This document shows positions 28,650 through 36,440 of a stretch of 64,000 bases of DNA, piece by piece. Made by a program: the position numbers and the translations under genes. The stretch comes from CAZVPF01 sp964628195 (GTDB lineage: Bacteria > Planctomycetota > Phycisphaerae > Sedimentisphaerales > Anaerohalosphaeraceae): positions 124,001-188,000 of the forward strand of contig CAZVPF010000002.1 of the NCBI GenBank assembly GCA_964628195.1. Reading direction: 5' to 3'. The notes under the pieces were generated by a model. It saw only the letters and a program-made list of their open reading frames with translations. It ran no database searches and was not told the DNA's origin. Each line of letters opens with the position of its first letter. Position 1 is the first letter of the stretch.

Positions 28650-28907
28650 TTCTGTGCCTTTTTACCTGTTCCCAAAAATCCATGCAAGTCTCAGGTAAAC
28701 CCTTTTGATGTAAGAACTTACAGTTTTCTTCCGCTTCGCGAATTCTTGCAGCCGCTTACAGGTCTCTTATCACCCGAGTGCACCCGTCCTAACATCATTA
28801 TAATGTGATCATCTTCCAGTCCAAACAGGCTTGAATTCGTTTGTTTCCTGTTCAACACGTTCTTATTAAATAAATTTGTCTTGCTTTAACCGGTTTGAGC
28901 AGTAAAA
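28650..28907. other. Non-coding stretch between tRNA-Lys and the MarR operator
   Basis: No convincing gene is seen here. It contains a perfect 14-bp palindrome TGTAAGAACTTACA (28709-28722). On the minus strand a short open frame (about 28588-28755, running into the tRNA) lacks a good start. Its sequence could be the decayed 3' end of a tRNA-targeting integrase, but I cannot confirm this. Confidence 0.3.
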
Positions 28908-28931
28908 TAATATAACGTGTACGATATATTA
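28908..28931. promoter_or_regulatory. Palindromic operator of the MarR-type regulator
   Basis: The arms TAATATAACGT and ACGATATATTA are inverted repeats matching at 10 of 11 positions around a central GT. A 20-25 bp palindrome directly before a marR gene is the usual autoregulatory site of this family. It overlaps possible -10 boxes (TATAAC at 28911, TATAAT at 28930) and ends 19 bp before the start codon, so binding would block transcription of the whole operon. Confidence 0.65.
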
Positions 28932-28950
28932 TAATTAAGGTGAATGCTTT

Positions 28951-29508
28951 ATGAAAGGATCAACGCCTACAAGTGCTGTGTTCGTCGCTTTAAGACGGAT
29001 AATAAGGGCAATCGATTTGCGGTCCAGGTTTCTGGTCAACAAATTCGGCATTACGGGTCCGCAAATAGCTATTATGAACGAGCTGTCAGCTCACGGCGGA
29101 ATATCAATTTGCGACCTGAAAAGAAAAGTCCACCTCAGCCAGGCAACTGTAACCGGCATAATCGACAGGCTCGAAAAGAAGGGCTTTGTCGAGAGACGCC
29201 AATGTAGCAAGGATAAAAGACGCGTCGAAATATGGCTTACAGAACAGGGCACCGAGGTCTTAAACGAGGCTCCGCCGCTGCTTCAGGAAGAGTTTACGGA
29301 GCAGTTTCTGCGGCTCGAAGACTGGGAACAGACCCAGATATTGTCTTCCCTGCAGCGGGTCGTTTCAATGATGGAAGCACGCGACATCGAAGCAACCCCT
29401 ATGCTCGCTACCGGCCCGATCTCGGCGACATTTGAAAATACAAAAGAATTTCTTCAAGAAAACTCTAACAATAACCTTAAAGGAGTATCCACAAACAATG
29501 TCAATTAA
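28951..29508 (+). CDS. MarR-family transcriptional regulator
   Basis: The 185-residue protein has a winged helix-turn-helix of the MarR kind: GITGPQIAIMNELSAHGGISICDLKRKV, then the recognition helix LSQATVTGIIDRLEKKGFVERR and the wing CSKDKRRVEIWLTEQG. MarR dimers usually repress neighbouring genes and release DNA on binding a small molecule. An AAGGTGA ribosome site lies upstream of ATG. The C-terminal 25 residues extend beyond the domain and overlap the start of the first mttB-like gene by 11 bp. It is the obvious regulator of the downstream operon. Confidence 0.88.
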   Translation: MKGSTPTSAVFVALRRIIRAIDLRSRFLVNKFGITGPQIAIMNELSAHGGISICDLKRKVHLSQATVTGIIDRLEKKGFVERRQCSKDKRRVEIWLTEQGTEVLNEAPPLLQEEFTEQFLRLEDWEQTQILSSLQRVVSMMEARDIEATPMLATGPISATFENTKEFLQENSNNNLKGVSTNNVN

Positions 29509-30967
29509 AACAGCATCAGTTAATGAAAAAGTGGGTTTTCAGTCGTCTCTTTATCAGCCGTTAGACGAAACTGCCCTGCAAAAAACAGCGGCTTCAGCTT
29601 TCGAGGTCCTCGAAAAATCCGGCGTCGCCGTTTATTCCGATACCGCTTTTGAGGCCTTTAAAAAAGCCGGGGCAATTGTCGATACCCGGACAAGAACAGT
29701 CAAGCTGCCCAAAAGCCTGGTTGAAGATTCGATCGACTCTAACCCTTCTTCAATTACATTGTATTCAAGGGACAGAAAGACAGATATTCATCTTGAAAAA
29801 AACAGGGTCCACTACGGAACAGGCGGAACCGCAATATATGTTATTGACCCCGACACCAGACAGCGAAGGCAGTCTACAAACAAAGATGTCGCTCTTAATG
29901 CCCGCCTGGTTGAAGACCTTGAAAATATCCATTTATTTACTATCAATGTCTTCCCCAATGACATACAGGATAATAACTCGATAGACATAAATCGCTTTTT
30001 CCATGCCCTTGACAATACCCAGAAACATATAATGGGCGGAATATACTCGCTTCAGGGCTGTAAACAGGTCATCGAAATGGCCGAGATGATCGCAGGTGGA
30101 GAGGAAGCCCTCAGGAAAGAACCCTTTGTCTCGTTTATCACCCTGCTTATAAGTCCCTTCAAGATCGACGACCACTACGGCGAAATGACATGCCACATTG
30201 CCGAGAAAGGGTTGCCCGTTGTTGTGCCCACTGAGCCTATCTGCGGAACGACCTCGCCGATAACCCTTGCAGGAAACGTCCTTACCCACATCGCTGAAAC
30301 ACTTGCAGGCATTGCTCTTGTTCAATGTGTCAACAAAGGCGCGCCCGGTATATGTGGAAGCGTAGGTTCAATTACCGACCTTAGAACAATGAACCACCTC
30401 GGCGGAGCAATAGAACGGGCAATGATCAACTCAGCCGTCGCCCAGCTTGCACAGCATTTCAGTATTCCATTGTACTCCACCGCAGGAACCACCGATTCCA
30501 AGAACCTGGATATGCAAAGCGCCTATGAAAGCGGAATGTCAAACCTGCTTGTCGCGATGTCGGGCGCCAACTACATCCACGACTCAGCAGGTCTGATGGA
30601 ATCCGATCTCACCGTTTCCTACGAAAAACTTGTAGTCGATAATGAAATTCTCGGCATGTGCCAGAGAGTCCTAAAGGGCATAGAGGTAAACGACGAAACC
30701 CTCGGCCTTGACATGATGGTAAACAAGGGCCCTGCAAAGGATTACCTTGCAGAAGAGCATACAATTAAATATATGCACGACGAATTCTTCATGCCCGACC
30801 TTGCCAACAGGGACAAGCGTGAAGGCTGCGGCGAAAAAGACGACGCTCTCGGAAGGGCAAAACAGTTCGTTGACCGGGTAAGATCCGCCGCACCCCAGGG
30901 CTGCATTGACAGCGGCATAAGGGAAAAAATATTGAAAAAGTTTGCCAATATTCAAAAAGCCGACTGA
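29498..30967 (+). CDS. MttB-superfamily (trimethylamine methyltransferase-like) protein, copy 1, without pyrrolysine
   Basis: The ATG is chosen because AAGGAG lies 13 bases upstream; an in-frame extension of 22 residues lies inside marR. The protein (489 residues) is full length for the MttB superfamily. It contains STAGTTDSKNLDMQSAYESG and ANYIHDSAGLME, and the early HYGTGGTAIYVID strand. There is no internal amber codon, so it belongs with the non-pyrrolysine members. Characterised ones demethylate glycine betaine, proline betaine or carnitine and pass the methyl group to a corrinoid protein. No corrinoid protein or activator gene is seen in this window. Substrate probably a quaternary amine, by analogy and by the transporter downstream. 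Confidence 0.85.
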   Translation: MSIKTASVNEKVGFQSSLYQPLDETALQKTAASAFEVLEKSGVAVYSDTAFEAFKKAGAIVDTRTRTVKLPKSLVEDSIDSNPSSITLYSRDRKTDIHLEKNRVHYGTGGTAIYVIDPDTRQRRQSTNKDVALNARLVEDLENIHLFTINVFPNDIQDNNSIDINRFFHALDNTQKHIMGGIYSLQGCKQVIEMAEMIAGGEEALRKEPFVSFITLLISPFKIDDHYGEMTCHIAEKGLPVVVPTEPICGTTSPITLAGNVLTHIAETLAGIALVQCVNKGAPGICGSVGSITDLRTMNHLGGAIERAMINSAVAQLAQHFSIPLYSTAGTTDSKNLDMQSAYESGMSNLLVAMSGANYIHDSAGLMESDLTVSYEKLVVDNEILGMCQRVLKGIEVNDETLGLDMMVNKGPAKDYLAEEHTIKYMHDEFFMPDLANRDKREGCGEKDDALGRAKQFVDRVRSAAPQGCIDSGIREKILKKFANIQKAD

Positions 30968-31013
30968 CACAACTTTTCCCAAAACGAACCTGAAAACTAA
31001 AACGGAGAACAAA

Positions 31014-32513
31014 ATGAGTTTGACAATAACTGAAGACAAAACCAACCAGAGACAGGGTATGCTCGTAAAACCCCAATGCAGGCTTTCCGACGGGCAGGTA
31101 GCCGCCATAGATGAAACTTCGCGAAAACTTCTCGTAGACCCCGGCCTTTTGTGCTATAACAAACGTGCCGCCGAAATATTCAAACAAGCCGGCGCCGAAG
31201 TAACACCCGAAGCAGAATACGTCCATGTAAAATTAACCGACGAATTGATCGACAAGGCGCTCGCTTCGGCACCCTCGACGGTCGTGCTCGGAGGCAGGGG
31301 CGAAGAAAACCGCCTTATACTCGACGCCGACGAACCGCGGGTAAGATTCGGCAGCGGCTCGGAAACCAACGTCTGGCTCGACGTGAACTTCGACACCGGC
31401 AAAGCGGTATTCGACCGTCAGCCCGGTTCGATAGAAAAACTCAAGAAAGCGGCCCATCTTTGCGACAACCTTGAACATCTCGACTTCTTCATCCGCTGCG
31501 TAAACATCCAGGACCAGGGCGTTACCGCCGAAAACAAGGACGTCAACAAGTTCCTCGCCAGCCTCAACAACATAACTCGCCACGTTCAGGCCGGCCTTAC
31601 CGACATCAACGCGCTCGATGACCTTGTAACGCTCGGTAAAATAATCGCAGGCGGCCCGGAAAGTTTCACCGCAGCCCCGCCGATATCGTTCATAACATGC
31701 GTAATAAAAAGCCCGCTCCAGGTCGTGGACGACACCGCCGAGAAACTTATCGAAATAAGCAAACGCGGCCTGCCCGTGGTTATTTCAAGCTGTCCGATGG
31801 GCGGGGCGACCGGACCCTTCGACGAGTTCGGCATGGTCGCGCTAATAAACGCAGAGCTGCTCGCCGGCGTCATCCTGACCCAGCTGGTCAACCCCGGCAC
31901 ACCAGTAATCTACGGCGCTGTGCCCGTAAGAACCCGCCTCGACAACCTGAACGACATGTACGGAGCCCCGGAGTTCGTTCACTACAACGTTGACTGCGCA
32001 CAGATGGCACGACATTACCACCTACCTTGCTACTCAACTTCAGGTGTCGCCGACACCAGCACCCCGGGCATACAGTCAACCGTCGAAAAGCTTATGACTT
32101 ACTTAACAGTGCCCCGCGCTGGCGCACAATACATTCACTACGCATTCGGACTGCTCGAAAGAACAAATGTCTTCTGTCCCGAACAGGCCATAATGGACAA
32201 CGCTCACATCGGCATCGCCAAGCGAATAATGGCAGAGCCCGACATTGACGAAAACAGCAGTGAGAATCTCATCAACATGGTTAAAGACGTCATGGACTCC
32301 GACCACAAAACGTTCATATACAACCTGCCCATACCAACACGCGACGACGTTTACACATATTATCCGCTCGAGGACAAGGAAAACGGGGCGCTGTTCGCGG
32401 CACATAAAAAATACAAAGAACTGCTCGACCAGCCGCGAAACACACTTGACGACTCGACACTCGAAGAGATAAAGAATAACGTCCCCAACATACTGGATGA
32501 TACTGTTAAATAA
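31014..32513 (+). CDS. MttB-superfamily protein, copy 2, without pyrrolysine
   Basis: The start is the ATG preceded by CGGAG; an ORF extension upstream overlaps copy 1. The 499-residue protein is a divergent paralogue of the gene 46 bp upstream. The two share layout (RVRFGSGSETNVWLDVN, LPCYSTSGVADTSTPGIQ, GAQYIHYAFGLLE), but copy 2 has ADTSTPG where copy 1 has TDSKNLD. The difference lies near the region that holds pyrrolysine in true MttB, so the two copies may have different substrates or form an unequal complex. No internal stop codon. Confidence 0.83.
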   Translation: MSLTITEDKTNQRQGMLVKPQCRLSDGQVAAIDETSRKLLVDPGLLCYNKRAAEIFKQAGAEVTPEAEYVHVKLTDELIDKALASAPSTVVLGGRGEENRLILDADEPRVRFGSGSETNVWLDVNFDTGKAVFDRQPGSIEKLKKAAHLCDNLEHLDFFIRCVNIQDQGVTAENKDVNKFLASLNNITRHVQAGLTDINALDDLVTLGKIIAGGPESFTAAPPISFITCVIKSPLQVVDDTAEKLIEISKRGLPVVISSCPMGGATGPFDEFGMVALINAELLAGVILTQLVNPGTPVIYGAVPVRTRLDNLNDMYGAPEFVHYNVDCAQMARHYHLPCYSTSGVADTSTPGIQSTVEKLMTYLTVPRAGAQYIHYAFGLLERTNVFCPEQAIMDNAHIGIAKRIMAEPDIDENSSENLINMVKDVMDSDHKTFIYNLPIPTRDDVYTYYPLEDKENGALFAAHKKYKELLDQPRNTLDDSTLEEIKNNVPNILDDTVK

Positions 32514-32532
32514 ATAAAGAACGGAGCAAGCA

Positions 32533-33825
32533 ATGTCAGAACAACTATCGAATGACAAAACACAGCAGGCCTACGCCGAAGCCGTCAGCAGCGGACTCTA
32601 TGCAAAAAAAAGCGGCCTGATCGGAAAATACGATAACGTCCGTAAGTACTGGGAAGACGAAATAACCCGTCACCATATTTACCCGAACCTGAAAAAACTC
32701 ATCCAGCGATGCCAGACAGAACCGCGCAGGCTTCGTATTATGGACCTCGGATGCGGAAGTGCCGACGGCCTTGAAATGCTCATGGGCATCCGGGACCGCG
32801 ATGCCGACCTGAGACAGGACGAAGTAGAGCTGCTCGGCTCCGACCTTCTGGGCCATTACAAAGGCGTGGATATAAGCGATGAACTTCTCGCCCAGGGCAG
32901 CGGTATATACGGCCACAACCCCAAGATAACCTTCCAGAACGCCGACTTCACAAAGGGACTGCCCCTCGAAAAAGACGAAGACCCCTACGACCTTTACTTC
33001 ACCTCGTACGGTTCCTCGTCGCATCATAACAACCTCAAGACGCTCGTCAAGCTCCTCGCCGATATCGCCAAACGTACGAAAGCATACTCGATCATCGTTT
33101 GCGACTGGCTTGGCAGGTATTCATACGAATGGCAGAGCCTCTGGACAAACGACCTCTCAAAAAACTGCAACATGGATTACGTTGTTTCATATATATACGA
33201 CAAGGAAGAACGCGAGCAGAAACGCGACGAACTCCAGCATATCCGCCTTAGGTTGATGTGCAGGCAGGAAGCCGAGAATGTCATAAAAAAAGCAAGCGAA
33301 GAAGCCGGTATCAAAATTAACCCCGTAGACTTCTTCGACCGCTCAATCTTCACCGGCAGGCACATGGACACCGGGGAGTACAACATCCACGCCCAGCCGA
33401 TCCGTTATGCGGTTAACTCCCTGCACGAACCCAACACGCGAACCGACCTTGGAACACTGATACTTGACTATGTTCCCAAAAAAGGCTTTGACACGCTGAA
33501 CAAACATTTCGACTACCTCCAGTGCTGCTGGAACGCCCTCGTTCGTTACACAGAATCGCTTATCCATGCTTATGACGAAAAGCAGGGACGCTTCACTTCG
33601 GACCTGCCGCAAATTTCCGGTTCATACCCCCAGCACCTGCGTATCATGCTCGAACGAATGAAAATGGTCGTCGAAGGTGTCGGCTGGCTCAAGACAGGCC
33701 TGCCCCGTGAAAACATAATCGAACCGCAGCTCGCTTATTCGCTGCGTTACCTGATTATCAACCTCCAGCAGGGCCTCGGTTGCGCACACGGTTTCGGCGC
33801 GGTGCTCGAAGTGGACAAAACCTGA
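32533..33825 (+). CDS. Class I SAM-dependent methyltransferase with long C-terminal extension
   Basis: The 430-residue protein has motif I LRIMDLGCGSADGLEML (about residues 60-75), GVDISDELL and a DLYFTSYGSSSHHNN segment at the motif IV position. The C-terminal third is helical and has no domain I recognise (QCCWNALVRYTESLIHAYDE, then LRYLIINLQQGLGCAHGFG). An ACGGAG ribosome site precedes ATG. The gene is 19 bp after the second mttB-like gene and 9 bp before the transporter ATPase, so it is part of the same operon. It could methylate an amine using SAM; the direction and substrate are inference. Confidence 0.7.
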   Translation: MSEQLSNDKTQQAYAEAVSSGLYAKKSGLIGKYDNVRKYWEDEITRHHIYPNLKKLIQRCQTEPRRLRIMDLGCGSADGLEMLMGIRDRDADLRQDEVELLGSDLLGHYKGVDISDELLAQGSGIYGHNPKITFQNADFTKGLPLEKDEDPYDLYFTSYGSSSHHNNLKTLVKLLADIAKRTKAYSIIVCDWLGRYSYEWQSLWTNDLSKNCNMDYVVSYIYDKEEREQKRDELQHIRLRLMCRQEAENVIKKASEEAGIKINPVDFFDRSIFTGRHMDTGEYNIHAQPIRYAVNSLHEPNTRTDLGTLILDYVPKKGFDTLNKHFDYLQCCWNALVRYTESLIHAYDEKQGRFTSDLPQISGSYPQHLRIMLERMKMVVEGVGWLKTGLPRENIIEPQLAYSLRYLIINLQQGLGCAHGFGAVLEVDKT

Positions 33826-33834
33826 CCGGTCAAA

Positions 33835-34791
33835 ATGATTAAGTTTGAGAACGTTTCAAAAAAGTTCCCCGGCGGCGTTACCGCTGTCGACGACCTCACC
33901 CTCGAAGTCAAACAGGGCGAAACCCTCGTTCTGCTCGGAACAAGCGGAAGCGGAAAAACCACCACCATGAAAATGGTCAACCGCCTTATAGAGCCTACTT
34001 CCGGCACTATCCTGATCGACGGAAGCGACATAATGTCTCAAAACGTTATCGAACTGCGAAGGAGCATCGGCTATGCTATCCAGCACATAGGCCTGTTCCC
34101 GCACATGACCGTCGCCGAGAACATCGCCGTTGTGCCCGCCTTGTTAAGCTGGACCGACAGCAAAATTTCACAAACAATAGACGAGCTTCTCAACATGGTC
34201 GGTCTCGAACCAGAAAGTTTCCGCGACCGTTTCCCCACACAGCTCAGCGGCGGACAGAAACAGCGGATCGGCGTCGCCCGCGCACTCGCTGCCGACCCGC
34301 CCATCGTGCTGATGGACGAACCGTTCGGAGCCCTGGACCCGATAACCCGCGAGCAGCTTCAGGATGAATTTCTCGAACTCGAATCCGAAATAAAAAAGAC
34401 CATTATTTTCGTAACGCACGACATATTCGAAGCCGTCAAAATGGGCGACCGTGTCGCGCTGCTCGACGAAGGCAAAATCCAGCAGCTTGACGAACCGGCC
34501 AAACTGGTCGACAACCCCGCAAACGAATTTGTCGAAAACTTCCTCGGACAAAGCAGGTTCCAGCTTTACCTGATGACAAAAAGCATCCGGCCGATAGTAA
34601 CTTCTTCAGATAGGCAAATGGTGCACGAAAAGAACACAAATCACCTTCACATAAAAAACAATTACATTCAGGCTCTTGATATGTTCAAACGCTCTTCAAC
34701 TGAACAGCTTGCTGTTTTTGACGGACAGAAATTCGCCGGACTGCTTGAAAAGAAAAAACTGTTCGCCGCAATGTCGGAGATAATCAGCTAA
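33835..34791 (+). CDS. Quaternary-amine ABC importer, ATP-binding subunit (OpuCA/ProV-like)
   Basis: A 318-residue ATPase with Walker A GTSGSGKT at residues 35-42, a Q-loop region IQHIGLFPHMTV, signature LSGGQKQRIG, Walker B IVLMDEPFGALDP and H-loop FVTHD. The full core aligns with osmoprotectant importers. The C-terminal 80 residues look like one shortened CBS-type module; OpuCA-type subunits usually carry two, which sense ionic strength or c-di-AMP. It likely powers uptake of glycine betaine, choline or a related compound with the two following gene products. Confidence 0.88.
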   Translation: MIKFENVSKKFPGGVTAVDDLTLEVKQGETLVLLGTSGSGKTTTMKMVNRLIEPTSGTILIDGSDIMSQNVIELRRSIGYAIQHIGLFPHMTVAENIAVVPALLSWTDSKISQTIDELLNMVGLEPESFRDRFPTQLSGGQKQRIGVARALAADPPIVLMDEPFGALDPITREQLQDEFLELESEIKKTIIFVTHDIFEAVKMGDRVALLDEGKIQQLDEPAKLVDNPANEFVENFLGQSRFQLYLMTKSIRPIVTSSDRQMVHEKNTNHLHIKNNYIQALDMFKRSSTEQLAVFDGQKFAGLLEKKKLFAAMSEIIS

Positions 34792-34803
34792 AAGAAAAAG
34801 AAA

Positions 34804-35463
34804 ATGGAACCTTTAAAAACATTTTACGAAAAACTCGGACCGGAAATATTCGCCAGGGCAAACGAACACTTATACCTCGTCTTCCTGTCGATAACCGCCG
34901 CTATTGCGATTGCTCTGCCACTCGGCATCTGTCTCGCCAAAAGCAGGTTCAAAACTTTCGTCTCGGTCGTCATGGGCTTTGCCGGCGTCATCCAGACCAT
35001 CCCGAGCCTCGCACTTATCTCTTTCATCGTCGTAATATTCGCACTCGTCGCACTTCCAACTATCGGCGTTGTTCCCGCAATAGTCGCCCTTGTTCTCTAC
35101 GCCTTGCTGCCGATTCTCCGCAACACCTACACCGGCATCAGGCAGGTTGACCCCTCCGTCATAGAAGTCGCCCGCGGAATGGGAATGAAATCCCGTCAGA
35201 TACTCATGCAGATCGAACTTCCCCTTTCGCTTCCATTCATAATGGCCGGCATCCGCATCGCCGCCGTATGGACAATCGGCGTGGCGACCCTGTGCGGCCT
35301 TATCGGGGCAGGCGGGCTCGGCGACCTGATCATCAAAGGCCTGAGAAGCATCCAGCTTGACTATCTCCTCGCAGGAACTATCCCAGCTGCGCTGCTTGCA
35401 GTCGCTTTCGACTGGCTGCTCTCAATGATTGAAAAATGGCTCACACCGGAAGGATTGAAATAA
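34804..35463 (+). CDS. Quaternary-amine ABC importer, permease subunit (OpuCB-like)
   Basis: The 219-residue membrane protein has five to six helices and the family segment GVIQTIPSLALISF. The cytoplasmic coupling motif (EVARGMGMKSRQILMQIELP, with the conserved EAA-type Glu and Gly) contacts the ATPase. Size fits the permease of the OpuC/OsmU group, which is not fused to a binding domain here. It starts 12 bp after the ATPase gene and ends 6 bp before the binding-protein gene. Confidence 0.9.
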   Translation: MEPLKTFYEKLGPEIFARANEHLYLVFLSITAAIAIALPLGICLAKSRFKTFVSVVMGFAGVIQTIPSLALISFIVVIFALVALPTIGVVPAIVALVLYALLPILRNTYTGIRQVDPSVIEVARGMGMKSRQILMQIELPLSLPFIMAGIRIAAVWTIGVATLCGLIGAGGLGDLIIKGLRSIQLDYLLAGTIPAALLAVAFDWLLSMIEKWLTPEGLK

Positions 35464-35469
35464 CCGACC

Positions 35470-36423
35470 ATGAAAAGGATCAAGACAAAACACAAGGTTA
35501 TGATAATCCTCACCGCTGTGGTCCTTATCTGCGCCGCCCTCATAACCTCGAGGATAGAAACAAAAACCAGCCGTCTAACCGTCGCTTTCGGCGCCGAGTT
35601 CCTCACCAGGCCCGACGGCTACCAGGGCCTTGCAGAACATTACAACTTCCGCTTCGCCTCCGAACCTAAACAGATGATGGACGGGCTTTTATACAAGGCC
35701 CTTGCAACCGGCTCCATAGATGTTATTAACGCCTTCTCAACCGACGGGCGAATACCGGCATATGATCTCGTCTGCCTCAAAGACGACAAGAACTTCTTCC
35801 CGCCATATTACGCAGCTCCTCTCGTAAGGCAAAGCACACTCGAAAAATATCCTGAGATCGAACAGGCCCTCAACCTGCTCGCCGGAAAGATAAACAACAA
35901 AACAATGCAGCAGCTTAACTTCCACGCCGACGAAAAAGGCATAAAGGCAAAGGACATCGCCGCCGATTTCCTTACCAAAAACGGGCTGGTTGACTCCGCT
36001 AATAAAAACTCAAGCACAACCGACGGCAGCATAACAGTCGCAAGCAAGGAATTCACCGAACAGGAAATACTCGGCGAGATACTCGTCCAGTTGCTCCGGG
36101 CAAAAACAGGCCTTGAGGTAAAAAAGAAGCTCAACCTCGGCGGTACTATTATATGCTTTAACGCACTCAAGGCAGGCGACATAGACCTCTACCCCGAATA
36201 CACCGGCACCGGTCTTGTCAACATACTCAAAAAAGATGTTGTCAGCGACCCCGACAGCGTAATGAAAATAGTAAAACAGCAATTCAAAAAGAAATACGAG
36301 CTGGTATGGCTCGAACCTTTCGGCTTCAACAACACCTACACGCTTACAATGCGAAACCGAACCGCCGAAAGACTCGAACTCCAAACCATATCCGACCTCG
36401 CTGACTATGTTAATAATAAGTAA
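35470..36423 (+). CDS. Quaternary-amine ABC importer, substrate-binding protein (OsmF/OpuCC-like), lobes in permuted order
   Basis: The 317-residue protein begins with one hydrophobic anchor (residues 8-27) without a lipobox. Residues 35-174 (FGAEFLTRPDGY, then NAFSTDGRIPAYDLV, FFPPYYAAPLVR and ALNLLAGKI) correspond to the second half of OsmF/OpuCC-type proteins. Residues 188-317 (ITVASKEFTEQEILGE, LNLGGTIICFNALKAGDIDLYPEYTGTG, LEPFGFNNTYTL, TISDLADYV) correspond to their first half. The order is therefore reversed from the usual one, with a short Ser/Thr-rich linker. All main sequence blocks are present, so it should still fold and bind. It delivers the ligand to the permease and ATPase encoded just upstream. 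Confidence 0.85.
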   Translation: MKRIKTKHKVMIILTAVVLICAALITSRIETKTSRLTVAFGAEFLTRPDGYQGLAEHYNFRFASEPKQMMDGLLYKALATGSIDVINAFSTDGRIPAYDLVCLKDDKNFFPPYYAAPLVRQSTLEKYPEIEQALNLLAGKINNKTMQQLNFHADEKGIKAKDIAADFLTKNGLVDSANKNSSTTDGSITVASKEFTEQEILGEILVQLLRAKTGLEVKKKLNLGGTIICFNALKAGDIDLYPEYTGTGLVNILKKDVVSDPDSVMKIVKQQFKKKYELVWLEPFGFNNTYTLTMRNRTAERLELQTISDLADYVNNK

Positions 36424-36440
36424 ATGAAAAGGAAACCACC

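Noticed and set aside
29498..32513. Pyrrolysine-containing MttB
   Set aside because: Neither gene has an in-frame amber codon, both reach full family length, and both end in other stops.
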